From an uncultured Hyphomicrobiales bacterium (GTDB lineage Bacteria; Pseudomonadota; Alphaproteobacteria; Rhizobiales; Aestuariivirgaceae): a stretch of DNA of 8,959 bases. Location: NCBI GenBank assembly GCA_903930095.1, contig CAIYXE010000733.1, positions 1-8,959 on the forward strand, read 5' to 3'. Shown piece by piece: positions 1 through 5,894 of the stretch. Made by a program: the position numbers and the translations under genes. Below the pieces are notes generated by a model, which did not search any database, had not been told where the DNA came from, and worked only from the letters and a program-made list of their open reading frames with translations. Each line of letters opens with the position of its first letter. Within the stretch, counting starts at the first letter, position 1.

Positions 1-100
1 AAAGCGTTTCGGCAGCCTGCTGGTCCAGCCACGTTCGGACGGTAGGATCGGCCTCAGCCTTCATCGCCTCGGAGATGACGTTGGTGTCCAGAAGGATCAT
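1..100 (-). CDS. PIN-domain toxin, FitB/VapC family (partial, runs off left edge)
   Basis: Only the first 33 residues are in the window. They begin MILLDTNVISEAM, the classic start of a PIN-domain ribonuclease toxin. The aspartate at residue 5 (LDTN) is the first metal-binding acid of the PIN active site, and the glutamate in ISEAM fits the next conserved acidic position. The family cleaves RNA with Mg2+ or Mn2+ and is held inactive by its partner antitoxin. The ATG lies inside the antitoxin stop region (ATGA overlap), as expected for translational coupling in such pairs. The rest of the toxin, including the later catalytic acids, is outside the window, so whether it is intact cannot be judged. 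FitB and chromosomal VapC are not distinguishable from this fragment. Confidence 0.85.
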   Translation of the reverse strand, partial: MILLDTNVISEAMKAEADPTVRTWLDQQAAETL

Positions 101-351
101 TCAAGGTCCAAGGGTTCGGCAGCCTTTTTGTCCCGTATCTGCTCGATGGCGGCAAGGTCCCCAGAGGTCAGTCCGGCGCGGCGGCCGAGTTCTGCCAAGG
201 CGATGCCCATGCGCAGTCTGTCGGGCGGGCGAACGGTTGCTTCCAGTATGTCACGCACCTCGGCCTCGGTGCTGCGGCCGTGCATTGCAGCCCGCACGCG
301 CAGCGCGCGATGTACCTCCTCGGGCAGATTCCTGACAGTCAGCGTTGCCAT
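97..351 (-). CDS. Ribbon-helix-helix antitoxin, FitA/VapB type
   Basis: This 84-residue protein should neutralise the adjacent PIN toxin and repress the shared operon. Residues 1-42 have the ribbon-helix-helix pattern of FitA-like antitoxins: a short strand (TLTVRNLPEEV) that would enter the DNA major groove, then helices with AMHGRSTEAEVRDIL. The C-terminal half (about 45-84) is charged and would form the toxin-binding tail. The start is supported by a GAGG ribosome-binding site 6 nt upstream. The stop overlaps the toxin ATG as ATGA. A perfect palindrome lies 10 bp upstream of the start, which fits autoregulation. Length and gene order are normal for the family. Confidence 0.88.
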   Translation of the reverse strand: MATLTVRNLPEEVHRALRVRAAMHGRSTEAEVRDILEATVRPPDRLRMGIALAELGRRAGLTSGDLAAIEQIRDKKAAEPLDLE

Positions 352-361
352 TGCATCCTCA

Positions 362-378
362 TGCTTTCAATGAAAGCA
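362..378. promoter_or_regulatory. Palindromic operator candidate for the toxin-antitoxin operon
   Basis: Perfect inverted repeat TGCTTTCA-A-TGAAAGCA (8-bp arms, one central base) lying between the candidate -10 element and the antitoxin start. Ribbon-helix-helix antitoxins usually bind such palindromes together with their toxin to repress the operon. A weaker, partly symmetric TTGA...TCAA element is centred 28 bp further upstream (390-406) and could be a second half-conserved site. Binding is inferred from position and symmetry only. Confidence 0.55.
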
Positions 379-406
379 ATATGGTGTTCTTGACATCATG
401 TTTCAA
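378..406 (-). promoter_or_regulatory. Candidate sigma70-type promoter of the toxin-antitoxin operon
   Basis: On the minus strand, TTGAAA (401-406) is followed after exactly 17 bp by CATATT (378-383), 27 bp upstream of the antitoxin ATG. The -35 box is good and the -10 box matches four of six consensus bases. The -10 box abuts the 362-378 palindrome, so a protein bound there would block polymerase. Confidence 0.4.
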
Positions 407-419
407 GAGCGTCTATGAA
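390..419 (+). promoter_or_regulatory. Candidate rightward promoter, divergent from the toxin-antitoxin operon
   Basis: TTGACA (390-395) is a perfect -35 consensus on the plus strand. It is followed 18 bp later by TATGAA (414-419), a four-of-six match to a -10 box. It would fire into the gene-free, hairpin-rich stretch to the right and overlaps the leftward promoter. No protein gene starts close downstream, so this may be chance or may serve an untranslated RNA. Confidence 0.25.
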
Positions 420-666
420 ACAACGGTCTGACCGGGCCCCAAGGCCAAAGTAAGCCCATTCTCTGCTTGGCGGATTGGTGCCCAAGCTATGCAGGTTTGG
501 GAAAAAGGGGCGCCGGGTGGCAATGACTTTATGAGGGTCCAGACCTTCCGGCAGTGTGGCTGGCCTGCCGGTGGGTTGTTGAGGAGGTCCAGCGGGAACA
601 TCAAGACCGTTTGAGTCTATACTCCGCCATTCGGCCCTCGGGCAAATCTCTCTCGCCCAAATCCAG

Positions 667-691
667 CGGCAAAAATACCCAGTATTTGCCG
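667..691. repeat. Hairpin-forming inverted repeat
   Basis: CGGCAAAAATAC pairs with GTATTTGCCG across a 3-nt CCA loop. This gives a 10-bp stem with two bulged A residues. No T-tract follows, so it does not look like an intrinsic terminator on the plus strand. Confidence 0.5.
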
Positions 692-703
692 GCTTCTTCG
701 CGA

Positions 704-783
704 AAAGCTCCTGACTGCCGGAATGGCTGGGAGGCCAGATTTCGTCTCTCTCGGCCTCGTATTCTCCAAAGCTCCTGACTGCC
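704..783. repeat. 16-bp direct repeat, copies 64 bp apart
   Basis: AAAGCTCCTGACTGCC occurs at 704-719 and again, identical, at 768-783. The similarity continues into GGAA after a one-base shift. A 16-bp exact match within 64 bp is unlikely by chance and suggests a small duplication or paired protein-binding sites. Confidence 0.6.
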
Positions 784-787
784 CGGA

Positions 788-853
788 AAAAGTACGGCGA
801 CGATAAGTGTATGAAATAAGTGAGAATTTTGAGATCGTTGCCGCCGTACTTTT
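788..853. repeat. Long imperfect palindrome (17-bp stem)
   Basis: AAAAGTACGGCG (788-799) is perfectly complementary to CGCCGTACTTTT (842-853). The stem continues inward with ACGAT (800-804) against ATCGT (834-838) after a 3-nt bulge at 839-841. The 29-nt loop is AT-rich, unlike the surroundings. It could be paired inverted repeats of a lost small element, a structured RNA, or a weak bidirectional terminator, since the T-run is part of the stem. Confidence 0.55.
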
Positions 854-1033
854 ACACCGACAAGCGGCACGCGAGAGGGTCCGGGATCGAATCTGAGCAG
901 TCAATGGGCTCGACCCCTCACAAACGGTTCACCGCAATAACCATGCTGTGCTGTCGTCAACAGCGTTTCACCGTTCTCTTGTTGAGCTCAGTTGCGCTCA
1001 GGGATTTCTATTTGCGCAACATCGCGCCGCAGG

Positions 1034-1162
1034 CATGAGGCGCGTATGAGCGGCTTCGTTGGCGTCTACATCCTGCTTCTTCCCGAAAGGATTGAAGCCG
1101 GTGACGAAGATGGCGCAATCCGATCCGTTTGCTGGGTAGCGCAACGCGAGGGCAAGGTTGAA
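1034..1162 (-). pseudogene. Decayed DUF3293-like fragment
   Basis: In one minus-strand frame about 43 residues read as a piece of a DUF3293-type protein. They include DCAIFVTGFNPFGKK followed by ANEAAHTRL, which fits that family's signature of a hydrophobic strand, an NPF/NPxG turn and a following NExAxxxL helix. The frame carries no start codon before an in-frame stop at 1211-1213. It loses family resemblance after the ATG at 1034-1036 and stops at 998-1000. The intact family is roughly 130-200 residues, so this is a remnant. The assignment rests on recognising the motif by eye and could be wrong; the family's function is poorly known. Confidence 0.35.
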
Positions 1163-1173
1163 TAGTCCGCACC

Positions 1174-1199
1174 CCCGAACGGATTGACGAGCGTTCGGG
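1174..1199. promoter_or_regulatory. Inverted repeat upstream of the GntR-led operon
   Basis: CCCGAACG (1174-1181) and CGTTCGGG (1192-1199) form perfect 8-bp arms around a 10-bp spacer, 38 bp before the regulator start. It could be an operator for the regulator or a hairpin ending transcription from either side. No T-tract follows. Confidence 0.4.
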
Positions 1200-1202
1200 A
1201 AT

Positions 1203-1221
1203 AGACAGGTTCAGACAGGTT
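1203..1221 (+). repeat. Tandem 9-bp repeat before the regulator
   Basis: AGACAGGTT occurs twice in a row (1203-1211 and 1213-1221), separated by one base. The period is 10 bp, close to one helical turn, so both copies would face the same side of the DNA, as cooperative protein-binding sites often do. It ends 15 bp before the regulator ATG. Confidence 0.45.
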
Positions 1222-1230
1222 TGATATCAA
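1221..1230. promoter_or_regulatory. 10-bp perfect palindrome, candidate GntR operator
   Basis: TTGATATCAA is self-complementary and lies 6 bp before the start of the regulator gene. Dimeric GntR-family repressors bind short AT-centred palindromes, and HutC-type members often control their own operon. No strong ribosome-binding site or clear -10/-35 pair is visible here, so the exact promoter is unresolved. Confidence 0.4.
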
Positions 1231-1236
1231 TTCTGG

Positions 1237-1956
1237 ATGGCACAACCGAAGCTGCACTCCGCACTCGCCAAGACGGAACGCGTCGCTCTCAGTCTCGAGC
1301 GTGACATCCGGTCGGGAAAGCTTGGCTACGGCGATCAGCTCGAAAGCGAGGTGGCTCTGGTCCGCCGCTTCGAAGTCAGCCGGAGTACGGTGCGCAAGGG
1401 GCTCGAAGTCCTGGCGGACAAGGGGCTGATCAAGACGCGGGTCGGCATCGGATCCTTCGTCACCTTCAATGGCAAGACCATCGATGATGCACGGGGCTGG
1501 ACACGCGCGCTGTCAACTCAAGAGGAGAGCGTGGATGTGCGCTTGCTCCGTCTTGCACGGGTCACCGATCCCGAACTCGCGGCGATCCTGGGGCTGGTGG
1601 AGGCGGAGTTCATTGCCATCGACCGTGTGCGTGCGATAGGCCGCTCCGGGCGCGTCATCTCGATTGAGCGCAGCAGGGTTCCGCTGAGGCCGTCGCTTGA
1701 GGGGATCCTTGCCGAAGGCCTTCTCAACGGGTCCCTGTCGGCCACCCTCTCTGCCGCAGGACTCAAGGCCGAGAGTGGCGAGGAATGGGCCGAAGTCGAG
1801 TGCCTCAGCCCCGCTGATGCCGGCCTGGCGGGCGCGAAGATCGGCACACCCTTCATGCGCACCCGGAGGCTCGTGCGGGCAGCTGGCGGAGACGTCATCG
1901 AATATGTCGTGAGCCTTCTCGATCCGCGCCACTTCGCGCTTCATCTGGCCTTCTGA
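1237..1956 (+). CDS. GntR-family regulator, HutC/UTRA type (YegW-like)
   Basis: This 239-residue transcription factor probably represses the operon it heads and is relieved by a small metabolite. Residues 15-78 form the GntR winged helix-turn-helix: LESEVALVRRFEVSRSTVRK followed by the wing LIKTRVGIGSFV. Residues about 95-235 match the UTRA ligand-binding fold of HutC-type members, ending in the usual IEYVVSLLDPRHFALHL-like strand. The ATG at 1237 is the first available and gives a full-length N-terminus, although no strong Shine-Dalgarno sequence precedes it. Its stop shares one base with the start of the next gene (TGATG). E. coli yegW, a regulator of the same subfamily and size, also neighbours a glycohydrolase and a PfkB kinase. 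The ligand is unknown. Confidence 0.9.
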   Translation: MAQPKLHSALAKTERVALSLERDIRSGKLGYGDQLESEVALVRRFEVSRSTVRKGLEVLADKGLIKTRVGIGSFVTFNGKTIDDARGWTRALSTQEESVDVRLLRLARVTDPELAAILGLVEAEFIAIDRVRAIGRSGRVISIERSRVPLRPSLEGILAEGLLNGSLSATLSAAGLKAESGEEWAEVECLSPADAGLAGAKIGTPFMRTRRLVRAAGGDVIEYVVSLLDPRHFALHLAF

Positions 1957-2978
1957 TGCAGGACCTGGCCCTCCGGCAACGAGCCCTTGGCGCGCTGGCG
2001 GGTGTGGCGGTGGGCGATGCCATGGGGATGCCCACGCAGACCCTTTCGACCGATGACATCGCCCGCCTCTATGGACCGATCCAGGGCTTCCGCGATGCAT
2101 CGCCCGATCAGCCGGTCAGTGCGGGGCTCAAGGCTGGGACCATCACCGACGATACCGAGCAGAGCCTTCTCCTGGCCCGTCACCTGATCGCCCGCGGCGG
2201 CAGGATGGACCAGCAAGCTTGGGCCGATGAGCTTCTCGCATGGGAAAGCGAGACCCACGCCCGCGGCGTCAATGACCTATTGGGACCTTCCACCAAGCGC
2301 GCCATCGCGGCGCTGAAGGCCGGCGTACCCGCGAGCGAGGCAGGCCGTTCCGGCACCACCAATGGCGCAGCGATGCGGATCGTGCCCGTGGCGATCGCCA
2401 CACCGGCTGCCCCGCTCTCATCCCTCGTCGATGCGGTGGAGGACAGCTGTAGGCTGACGCATGCGACGTCCGAAGCGATCGGCGCGGCCTCGGCCGTGGC
2501 AGCGGCAGTCAGCGCGGGCATCGAAGGTGCGGGCCGCGCGGATGTTCTCAAGATCGCACTCGCTGCGGCGGCGGAAGGCGAGCGGCGCGGCGAGCCTCCG
2601 GTGAATGGATCGATCAGCGCGCGCATCGCCGAAGCCCTGGCGCCAGCGGAGGGTCGCCGCGGCCGCGATGCAGCCCTAGAGATTGCGCAGCAGGTTGGAA
2701 ACAGCGTCTCCGCGCTGCAATCCGTTCCCATGGCCTTCGCCATCCTGAAACTGGCGGATGCAGACCCATGGGCCGCAGCACTCTTCAGCGCCAACATCGG
2801 CGATGACACCGATACGATCGGCGCAATAGCCTGCGGCATGGCAGGCGCCATCTCGGGGATCAGCGCAATCCCTCCGGCCATGTGGAAGCTGGTCCAGGAG
2901 GTGAACAGCCTCGACATCGAGCCCGTGGTGAGCGGGCTTCTTGCCATTCGCGCGATCAGGAGTGGGGGCGCGGCATGA
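1956..2978 (+). CDS. ADP-ribosylglycohydrolase-family enzyme (YegU-like)
   Basis: This 340-residue cytoplasmic protein has the DraG/ARH fold, a two-metal hydrolase that cleaves N- or O-glycosidic bonds to ribose. Signature motifs appear in order: GVAVGDAMG (16-24), the metal-binding TDDTE (64-68), GTTNGAAMRIVP (133-144) and the second metal site GDDTDTIGA (282-290). All the key acids are present, so it should be active. Classic members remove ADP-ribose from proteins, but there is no nitrogenase or toxin context here. Location between a GntR regulator and a PfkB kinase matches E. coli yegU, so a small-molecule glycoside is the more likely substrate. The start overlaps the regulator stop by one base; the stop overlaps the kinase start as ATGA. 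Residues 170-210 are unusually alanine-rich. Confidence 0.88.
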   Translation: MQDLALRQRALGALAGVAVGDAMGMPTQTLSTDDIARLYGPIQGFRDASPDQPVSAGLKAGTITDDTEQSLLLARHLIARGGRMDQQAWADELLAWESETHARGVNDLLGPSTKRAIAALKAGVPASEAGRSGTTNGAAMRIVPVAIATPAAPLSSLVDAVEDSCRLTHATSEAIGAASAVAAAVSAGIEGAGRADVLKIALAAAAEGERRGEPPVNGSISARIAEALAPAEGRRGRDAALEIAQQVGNSVSALQSVPMAFAILKLADADPWAAALFSANIGDDTDTIGAIACGMAGAISGISAIPPAMWKLVQEVNSLDIEPVVSGLLAIRAIRSGGAA

Positions 2979-3964
2979 GGGGCGGCCTGCTTCAGCTCTC
3001 GGGTATGGTGGTGGATCTTGTCCAGCGCGTTGACCATCTGCCTGCGCCGGGTGAAGAAGTGGAAACTTCCGAATTCGTAATGACGGCGGGGGGAGGCTTC
3101 AACGCCATGGCGGCGGCCCGGCGCATGGGCGTGCCCGTCACCTATGGCGGCATGCTGGGGCAGGGCCCCCTGGCCCAGATCGTGGCGGACGCCCTGCATG
3201 CGGAAGGAATCGCCCTTGCAGGCGCACGGCGTGCGGCGACGGACCAGGGTAGCTGTGTGGTGATCGTGGACCGCATGGGTGAGCGCAGCTTCATCACCTA
3301 TCATGGCGCGGAACGCGAAATCGATCTGCCGCACCTCGCCTCGCTCTCGGCACCATCCCATGACTATGCGCTGCTGACGGGCTATTCGCTCTACAAGCCA
3401 AGGAGTGCGGCCGCCTTTCTTGCGTGGTTCAAGACACTGGCGCGGCCACCGCTCATCGTTTTCGATCCGGGCCCGGTCGTTGGCGAGATTCCGCGCGCCA
3501 CGCTCGATGAGGCAATGCGGCGTGCCGACTGGGTGAGCGCCAATTCGGCGGAGGCCCAGGTGCTCACCGGAGAGACGGATGCGGCAAAGGCGGCCGCGCA
3601 ACTGTCCTCCGGCCGTGAGGGCGCGCTGGTGCGGGTCGGCCGCCAAGGGTGCTGGCTTGCCCAAGGAGGCAGCGTGCGGCATGTCCCGGGTTTCGAGGTC
3701 GAGGCCATCGATACCAATGGTGCGGGCGACACGCATGACGGCTGCTTCATCGCCGCTATCATTCTGGGTTACGGTGCTGGCGATGCCGCAATGATCGCCA
3801 ATGCATCCGCAGCCATTTCGACAACACGATTTGGTCCGGCCACTGCGCCGGATTTCAGCGAAACCCGGGGGTTCCTCGCAGCGCGTGGCATCGAGATCGC
3901 CACGCCGGGGAACCAGGAACGGGGTCAACCGGGCGTCAATGCCGCCCACCACGGAGGAGGATAG
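2975..3964 (+). CDS. PfkB-family carbohydrate/nucleoside kinase (YegV-like)
   Basis: This 329-residue kinase of the ribokinase superfamily should phosphorylate a sugar or nucleoside with ATP. The substrate-side motif AGGGFNAMAAARRMG lies at 38-52. The ATP-site signature DTNGAGDTHDG is at 246-256, with the catalytic base Asp252 in GAGD. A central stretch, TGYSLYKP then FDPGPVVGEIP, resembles the corresponding part of E. coli YegV. I place the start at 2975, overlapping the previous stop as ATGA with AGGAG upstream. The frame is open back to 2882, but that part is antisense-like filler coded within the preceding gene. The last 25 or so residues (ending NAAHHGGG) look non-structural, and their codons contain the next gene's ribosome-binding site. 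The substrate is probably the sugar freed by the neighbouring enzymes. Confidence 0.9.
   Translation: MRGGLLQLSGMVVDLVQRVDHLPAPGEEVETSEFVMTAGGGFNAMAAARRMGVPVTYGGMLGQGPLAQIVADALHAEGIALAGARRAATDQGSCVVIVDRMGERSFITYHGAEREIDLPHLASLSAPSHDYALLTGYSLYKPRSAAAFLAWFKTLARPPLIVFDPGPVVGEIPRATLDEAMRRADWVSANSAEAQVLTGETDAAKAAAQLSSGREGALVRVGRQGCWLAQGGSVRHVPGFEVEAIDTNGAGDTHDGCFIAAIILGYGAGDAAMIANASAAISTTRFGPATAPDFSETRGFLAARGIEIATPGNQERGQPGVNAAHHGGG
3953..3960 (+). promoter_or_regulatory. Strong ribosome-binding site of the binding-protein gene
   Basis: GGAGGAGG lies 7 nt before the ATG at 3968 and is the strongest Shine-Dalgarno in the operon. It is embedded in the last codons of the kinase gene. It fits the need for the periplasmic binding protein to be made in excess over the membrane parts. 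Confidence 0.75.
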
Positions 3965-3967
3965 TGC

Positions 3968-5026
3968 ATGAACAGGATCAACAGGCGAGTGATGCTCGGC
4001 GCGTTCAGTGCGGCCCTGCTGGCAGGCACGGCAAGCATGGCTTCGGCGGCGGGCGAAATCCGCGTGCTCAACTGGCAGGGCTATGGCACCGATGAGGCCT
4101 TCGCCACGGAAGCCTTCGAAAAGAAGACCGGTGTCAAGGTGGTGCATGAGTACTTCACCTCCGAGCAGGAGATGCTGACTAAGCTCCGCACCAATCCCGG
4201 CGCCTATGACGTGGTGCTGATCAATTCCGTTTTCACTGGCCAGGCCAAGGCCGAGGGACTGATAGCCAAGATCGACACGGCGGACATGCCGAATTTCACG
4301 GATCTCGCACCCAATCTCGGGCAGAACCTGGACCTCGTTCCCGGTGGCGAAGTCTATGGCGTGGCCTGGACCTGGGGCGTCACCGCGCTTGCCGTCAATT
4401 CGAAAGAGGTGAACCCCCTTCCGACTTCGCTCGGCGTGCTGTGGGACCCGCAATATGCTGGCAAGGTCTCGATCCGTGATGATGGCGTCGAGGCTGTCCA
4501 GTTCGCCGCACTTGCCCTCGGGCAGGACATGAACGACATCAAGGACCTCGAGGCGGTGAAGGGCAAGCTCAAGGCGCTGATGCCGCAGGTCAAGACGTTC
4601 TGGGCGTCTGAGAATGACTGGAACCAGTTCTTCTCGGCAGGTGACTTCACCATCTCGACCTTCTGGTCGGGTGGTGCGGGGCGTTCCCTCAGCAGCGGCC
4701 TGCCCGTGGCCTTCGTCGTGCCGGAGGAAGGTGCGGTGGGCTGGCTCGACAGCCTCGCCATTCCGGCGGCCTCCAAGAACCAGGATGCCGCGCGCGCCTA
4801 CATCAACTGGATGATCGACCCGGCGTTCTACGTGCAGTGGGCCGCCAAGGGTGCGCCGAGTTCGGCCAATGCCAAGGCCAATGCGGCGCTGCCCGACACG
4901 GATTTCAACAAGAAGGCATTCGCCGACCCGGCGGTGGTCGCGCGCGTCAAGTTCATGAAGCCCCTGCCGGATGAAACCCGCAAGGCTTACACTGAGCTCT
5001 GGCAGGATGTGAAGACGTCGCAGTAG
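3968..5026 (+). CDS. Polyamine-type ABC transporter periplasmic binding protein (PotD/PotF family)
   Basis: This 352-residue periplasmic receptor delivers ligand to the importer encoded next. Residues 1-27 form an export signal with INRRVMLG, a possible twin-arginine signature, then a hydrophobic core and a likely cleavage after ASA at 27. The mature part aligns along its length with PotD: NWQGY (35-39), DDGVE (171-175), FWSGG (232-236) and GWLDSLAIPA (258-267). Trp36, Tyr39, Asp172, Glu175, Trp233, Trp259 and Asp261 fall, at matching spacing, where PotD has its polyamine-contacting Trp34, Tyr37, Asp168, Glu171, Trp229, Trp255 and Asp257 (PotD numbering from memory). The tyrosine PotD uses near its C-terminal lobe (GYP) is replaced by GAP. 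A cationic amine-bearing ligand is likely, though the operon context points to a nucleoside-like compound. Confidence 0.9.
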   Translation: MNRINRRVMLGAFSAALLAGTASMASAAGEIRVLNWQGYGTDEAFATEAFEKKTGVKVVHEYFTSEQEMLTKLRTNPGAYDVVLINSVFTGQAKAEGLIAKIDTADMPNFTDLAPNLGQNLDLVPGGEVYGVAWTWGVTALAVNSKEVNPLPTSLGVLWDPQYAGKVSIRDDGVEAVQFAALALGQDMNDIKDLEAVKGKLKALMPQVKTFWASENDWNQFFSAGDFTISTFWSGGAGRSLSSGLPVAFVVPEEGAVGWLDSLAIPAASKNQDAARAYINWMIDPAFYVQWAAKGAPSSANAKANAALPDTDFNKKAFADPAVVARVKFMKPLPDETRKAYTELWQDVKTSQ

Positions 5027-5036
5027 GGCGATCCAC
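5025..5036 (+). promoter_or_regulatory. Ribosome-binding site that supports a TTG start
   Basis: AGGGCGA begins inside the TAG stop of the binding-protein gene and sits about 8 nt before TTG at 5037. No ATG suits the first permease: the first in-frame ATG (about codon 35) would delete most of the first membrane helix. The weak start may lower permease output relative to the binding protein. Confidence 0.5.
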
Positions 5037-5894
5037 TTGGCGAGAGCCACAACCTGCAATGACACGCTGGGCGCCGGAGTTCTTCTGGCGCCCGCCTATT
5101 TGTGGCTGACGGTGGCGGTGTTCCTGCCGCTGTCAGCCATGCTGTTCTTCAGCTTTCTGTCCGCGGCACCCTTCACCACCGATGACTGGCACGTGACGGG
5201 AGCGAATTATGCCGAGTTCCTCTCGCGCACGATTTATCCGGACCTGCTCGGCCGCTCGCTGATTCTCGCAGCCATCGTCACCCTCTGCTGCGTGCTGATC
5301 GGCTACCCTTGCGCCTATGTGCTGGCGCGGCATGTGAAGGGCAGGTCGCGCGAGGCGCTGTTCCTGCTCATCATCCTGCCGTTCTGGAGCAACAGCCTGG
5401 TGCGCATCTTCTCCTGGGCCATCGTGCTGCGCGGCAACGGCATCATCGACAATACGCTGGGTGCTGTCTTTCCCTTCATCTCCGTCAATCTGATGTTCAC
5501 CTATGCCGCGGTGGTGATAGGCCTCGTCCACTCCTATCTTCCCTATGTCATTCTCACCTCCTATCTCGCGCTCCAGGCCATCGACGAGAGCATTCTGGAG
5601 GCCGCGCGCTCGCTGGGCGCACCGTTCCGCACCATCCTGTTCCGGCTGATCCTGCCGCTCTCGCTGCCGGGTCTCGCGGCCGGTGCGGTACTGATCTTCG
5701 TTCCTGTCGCGGGCTCCTTCATGGAACCGCGCATCCTCGGCGGCAAGCATGGCATCTTCTATGGCACATTGATCGAGGATCAGTTCGTCGCCGTCTTCAA
5801 CTGGCCGCTCGGTGCGGCACTCTCCTTCGTCCTGCTCGCCGTGGTGCTGGTGATCCTTGCCGCCGCGAGCCCCATTCTGAAGAGGGCCAGATGA
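5037..5894 (+). CDS. ABC transporter permease, PotB-like
   Basis: This 285-residue inner-membrane protein is one of two pore-forming subunits of the importer. The first membrane helix is at about 14-42, then helices near 72-97, 107-131, 147-178, 208-228 and 257-278, the six expected of the PotB/BinPDT-type fold. The cytoplasmic EAA loop, which docks on the ATPase, is at 188-211 and reads EAARSLGAPFRTI with the trailing LP and G. The start is a TTG with a modest ribosome-binding site, chosen because it is the only start that leaves the first helix whole. It follows the binding-protein gene by 10 nt and overlaps the second permease as ATGA. Confidence 0.9.
   Translation: MARATTCNDTLGAGVLLAPAYLWLTVAVFLPLSAMLFFSFLSAAPFTTDDWHVTGANYAEFLSRTIYPDLLGRSLILAAIVTLCCVLIGYPCAYVLARHVKGRSREALFLLIILPFWSNSLVRIFSWAIVLRGNGIIDNTLGAVFPFISVNLMFTYAAVVIGLVHSYLPYVILTSYLALQAIDESILEAARSLGAPFRTILFRLILPLSLPGLAAGAVLIFVPVAGSFMEPRILGGKHGIFYGTLIEDQFVAVFNWPLGAALSFVLLAVVLVILAAASPILKRAR

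Larger units (their letters stand above)
420..997. other. Gene-free stretch with hairpins and a direct repeat
   Basis: No open frame here has a recognisable domain or a good ribosome-binding site. The short frames on both strands are rich in Arg, Ser and Pro, as chance frames in GC-rich DNA are. What can be seen is two hairpin-forming inverted repeats (667-691 and 788-853) and a 16-bp direct repeat (704-719 and 768-783). This fits an eroded mobile element or an untranslated RNA region. Nothing else is recognisable. Confidence 0.5.

Noticed and set aside
876..900. GGGATCGAATC-like string resembling a tRNA T-arm, as a possible attachment-site remnant.
   Set aside because: No complementary acceptor stem, anticodon arm or CCA end can be found around it.
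413..904. Overlapping minus-strand frames of 63, 89 and 95 codons.
   Set aside because: No domain, poor or absent ribosome-binding sites, and the frames run through hairpins and the direct repeat. They were treated as chance frames.
1956..2978. A role for the DraG-family gene in nitrogenase control or in reversing toxin ADP-ribosylation.
   Set aside because: No DraT partner, nitrogenase gene or ADP-ribosyltransferase is in the window. The GntR and PfkB neighbours point to small-molecule metabolism.
2180..5065. A 961-codon open frame on the minus strand opposite the hydrolase, kinase and binding-protein genes.
   Set aside because: It is antisense to three genes with clear family motifs, has no recognisable domain, and is rich in Arg, His and Gly. 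Long antisense frames of this kind are common in GC-rich DNA.
5309..5890. Upstream extension of the second-permease frame to an ATG at 5309.
   Set aside because: It overlaps the PotB-like gene and encodes Arg/His-rich sequence with no membrane helices. The ATG at 5891 gives a normal PotC-like protein with an ATGA overlap.
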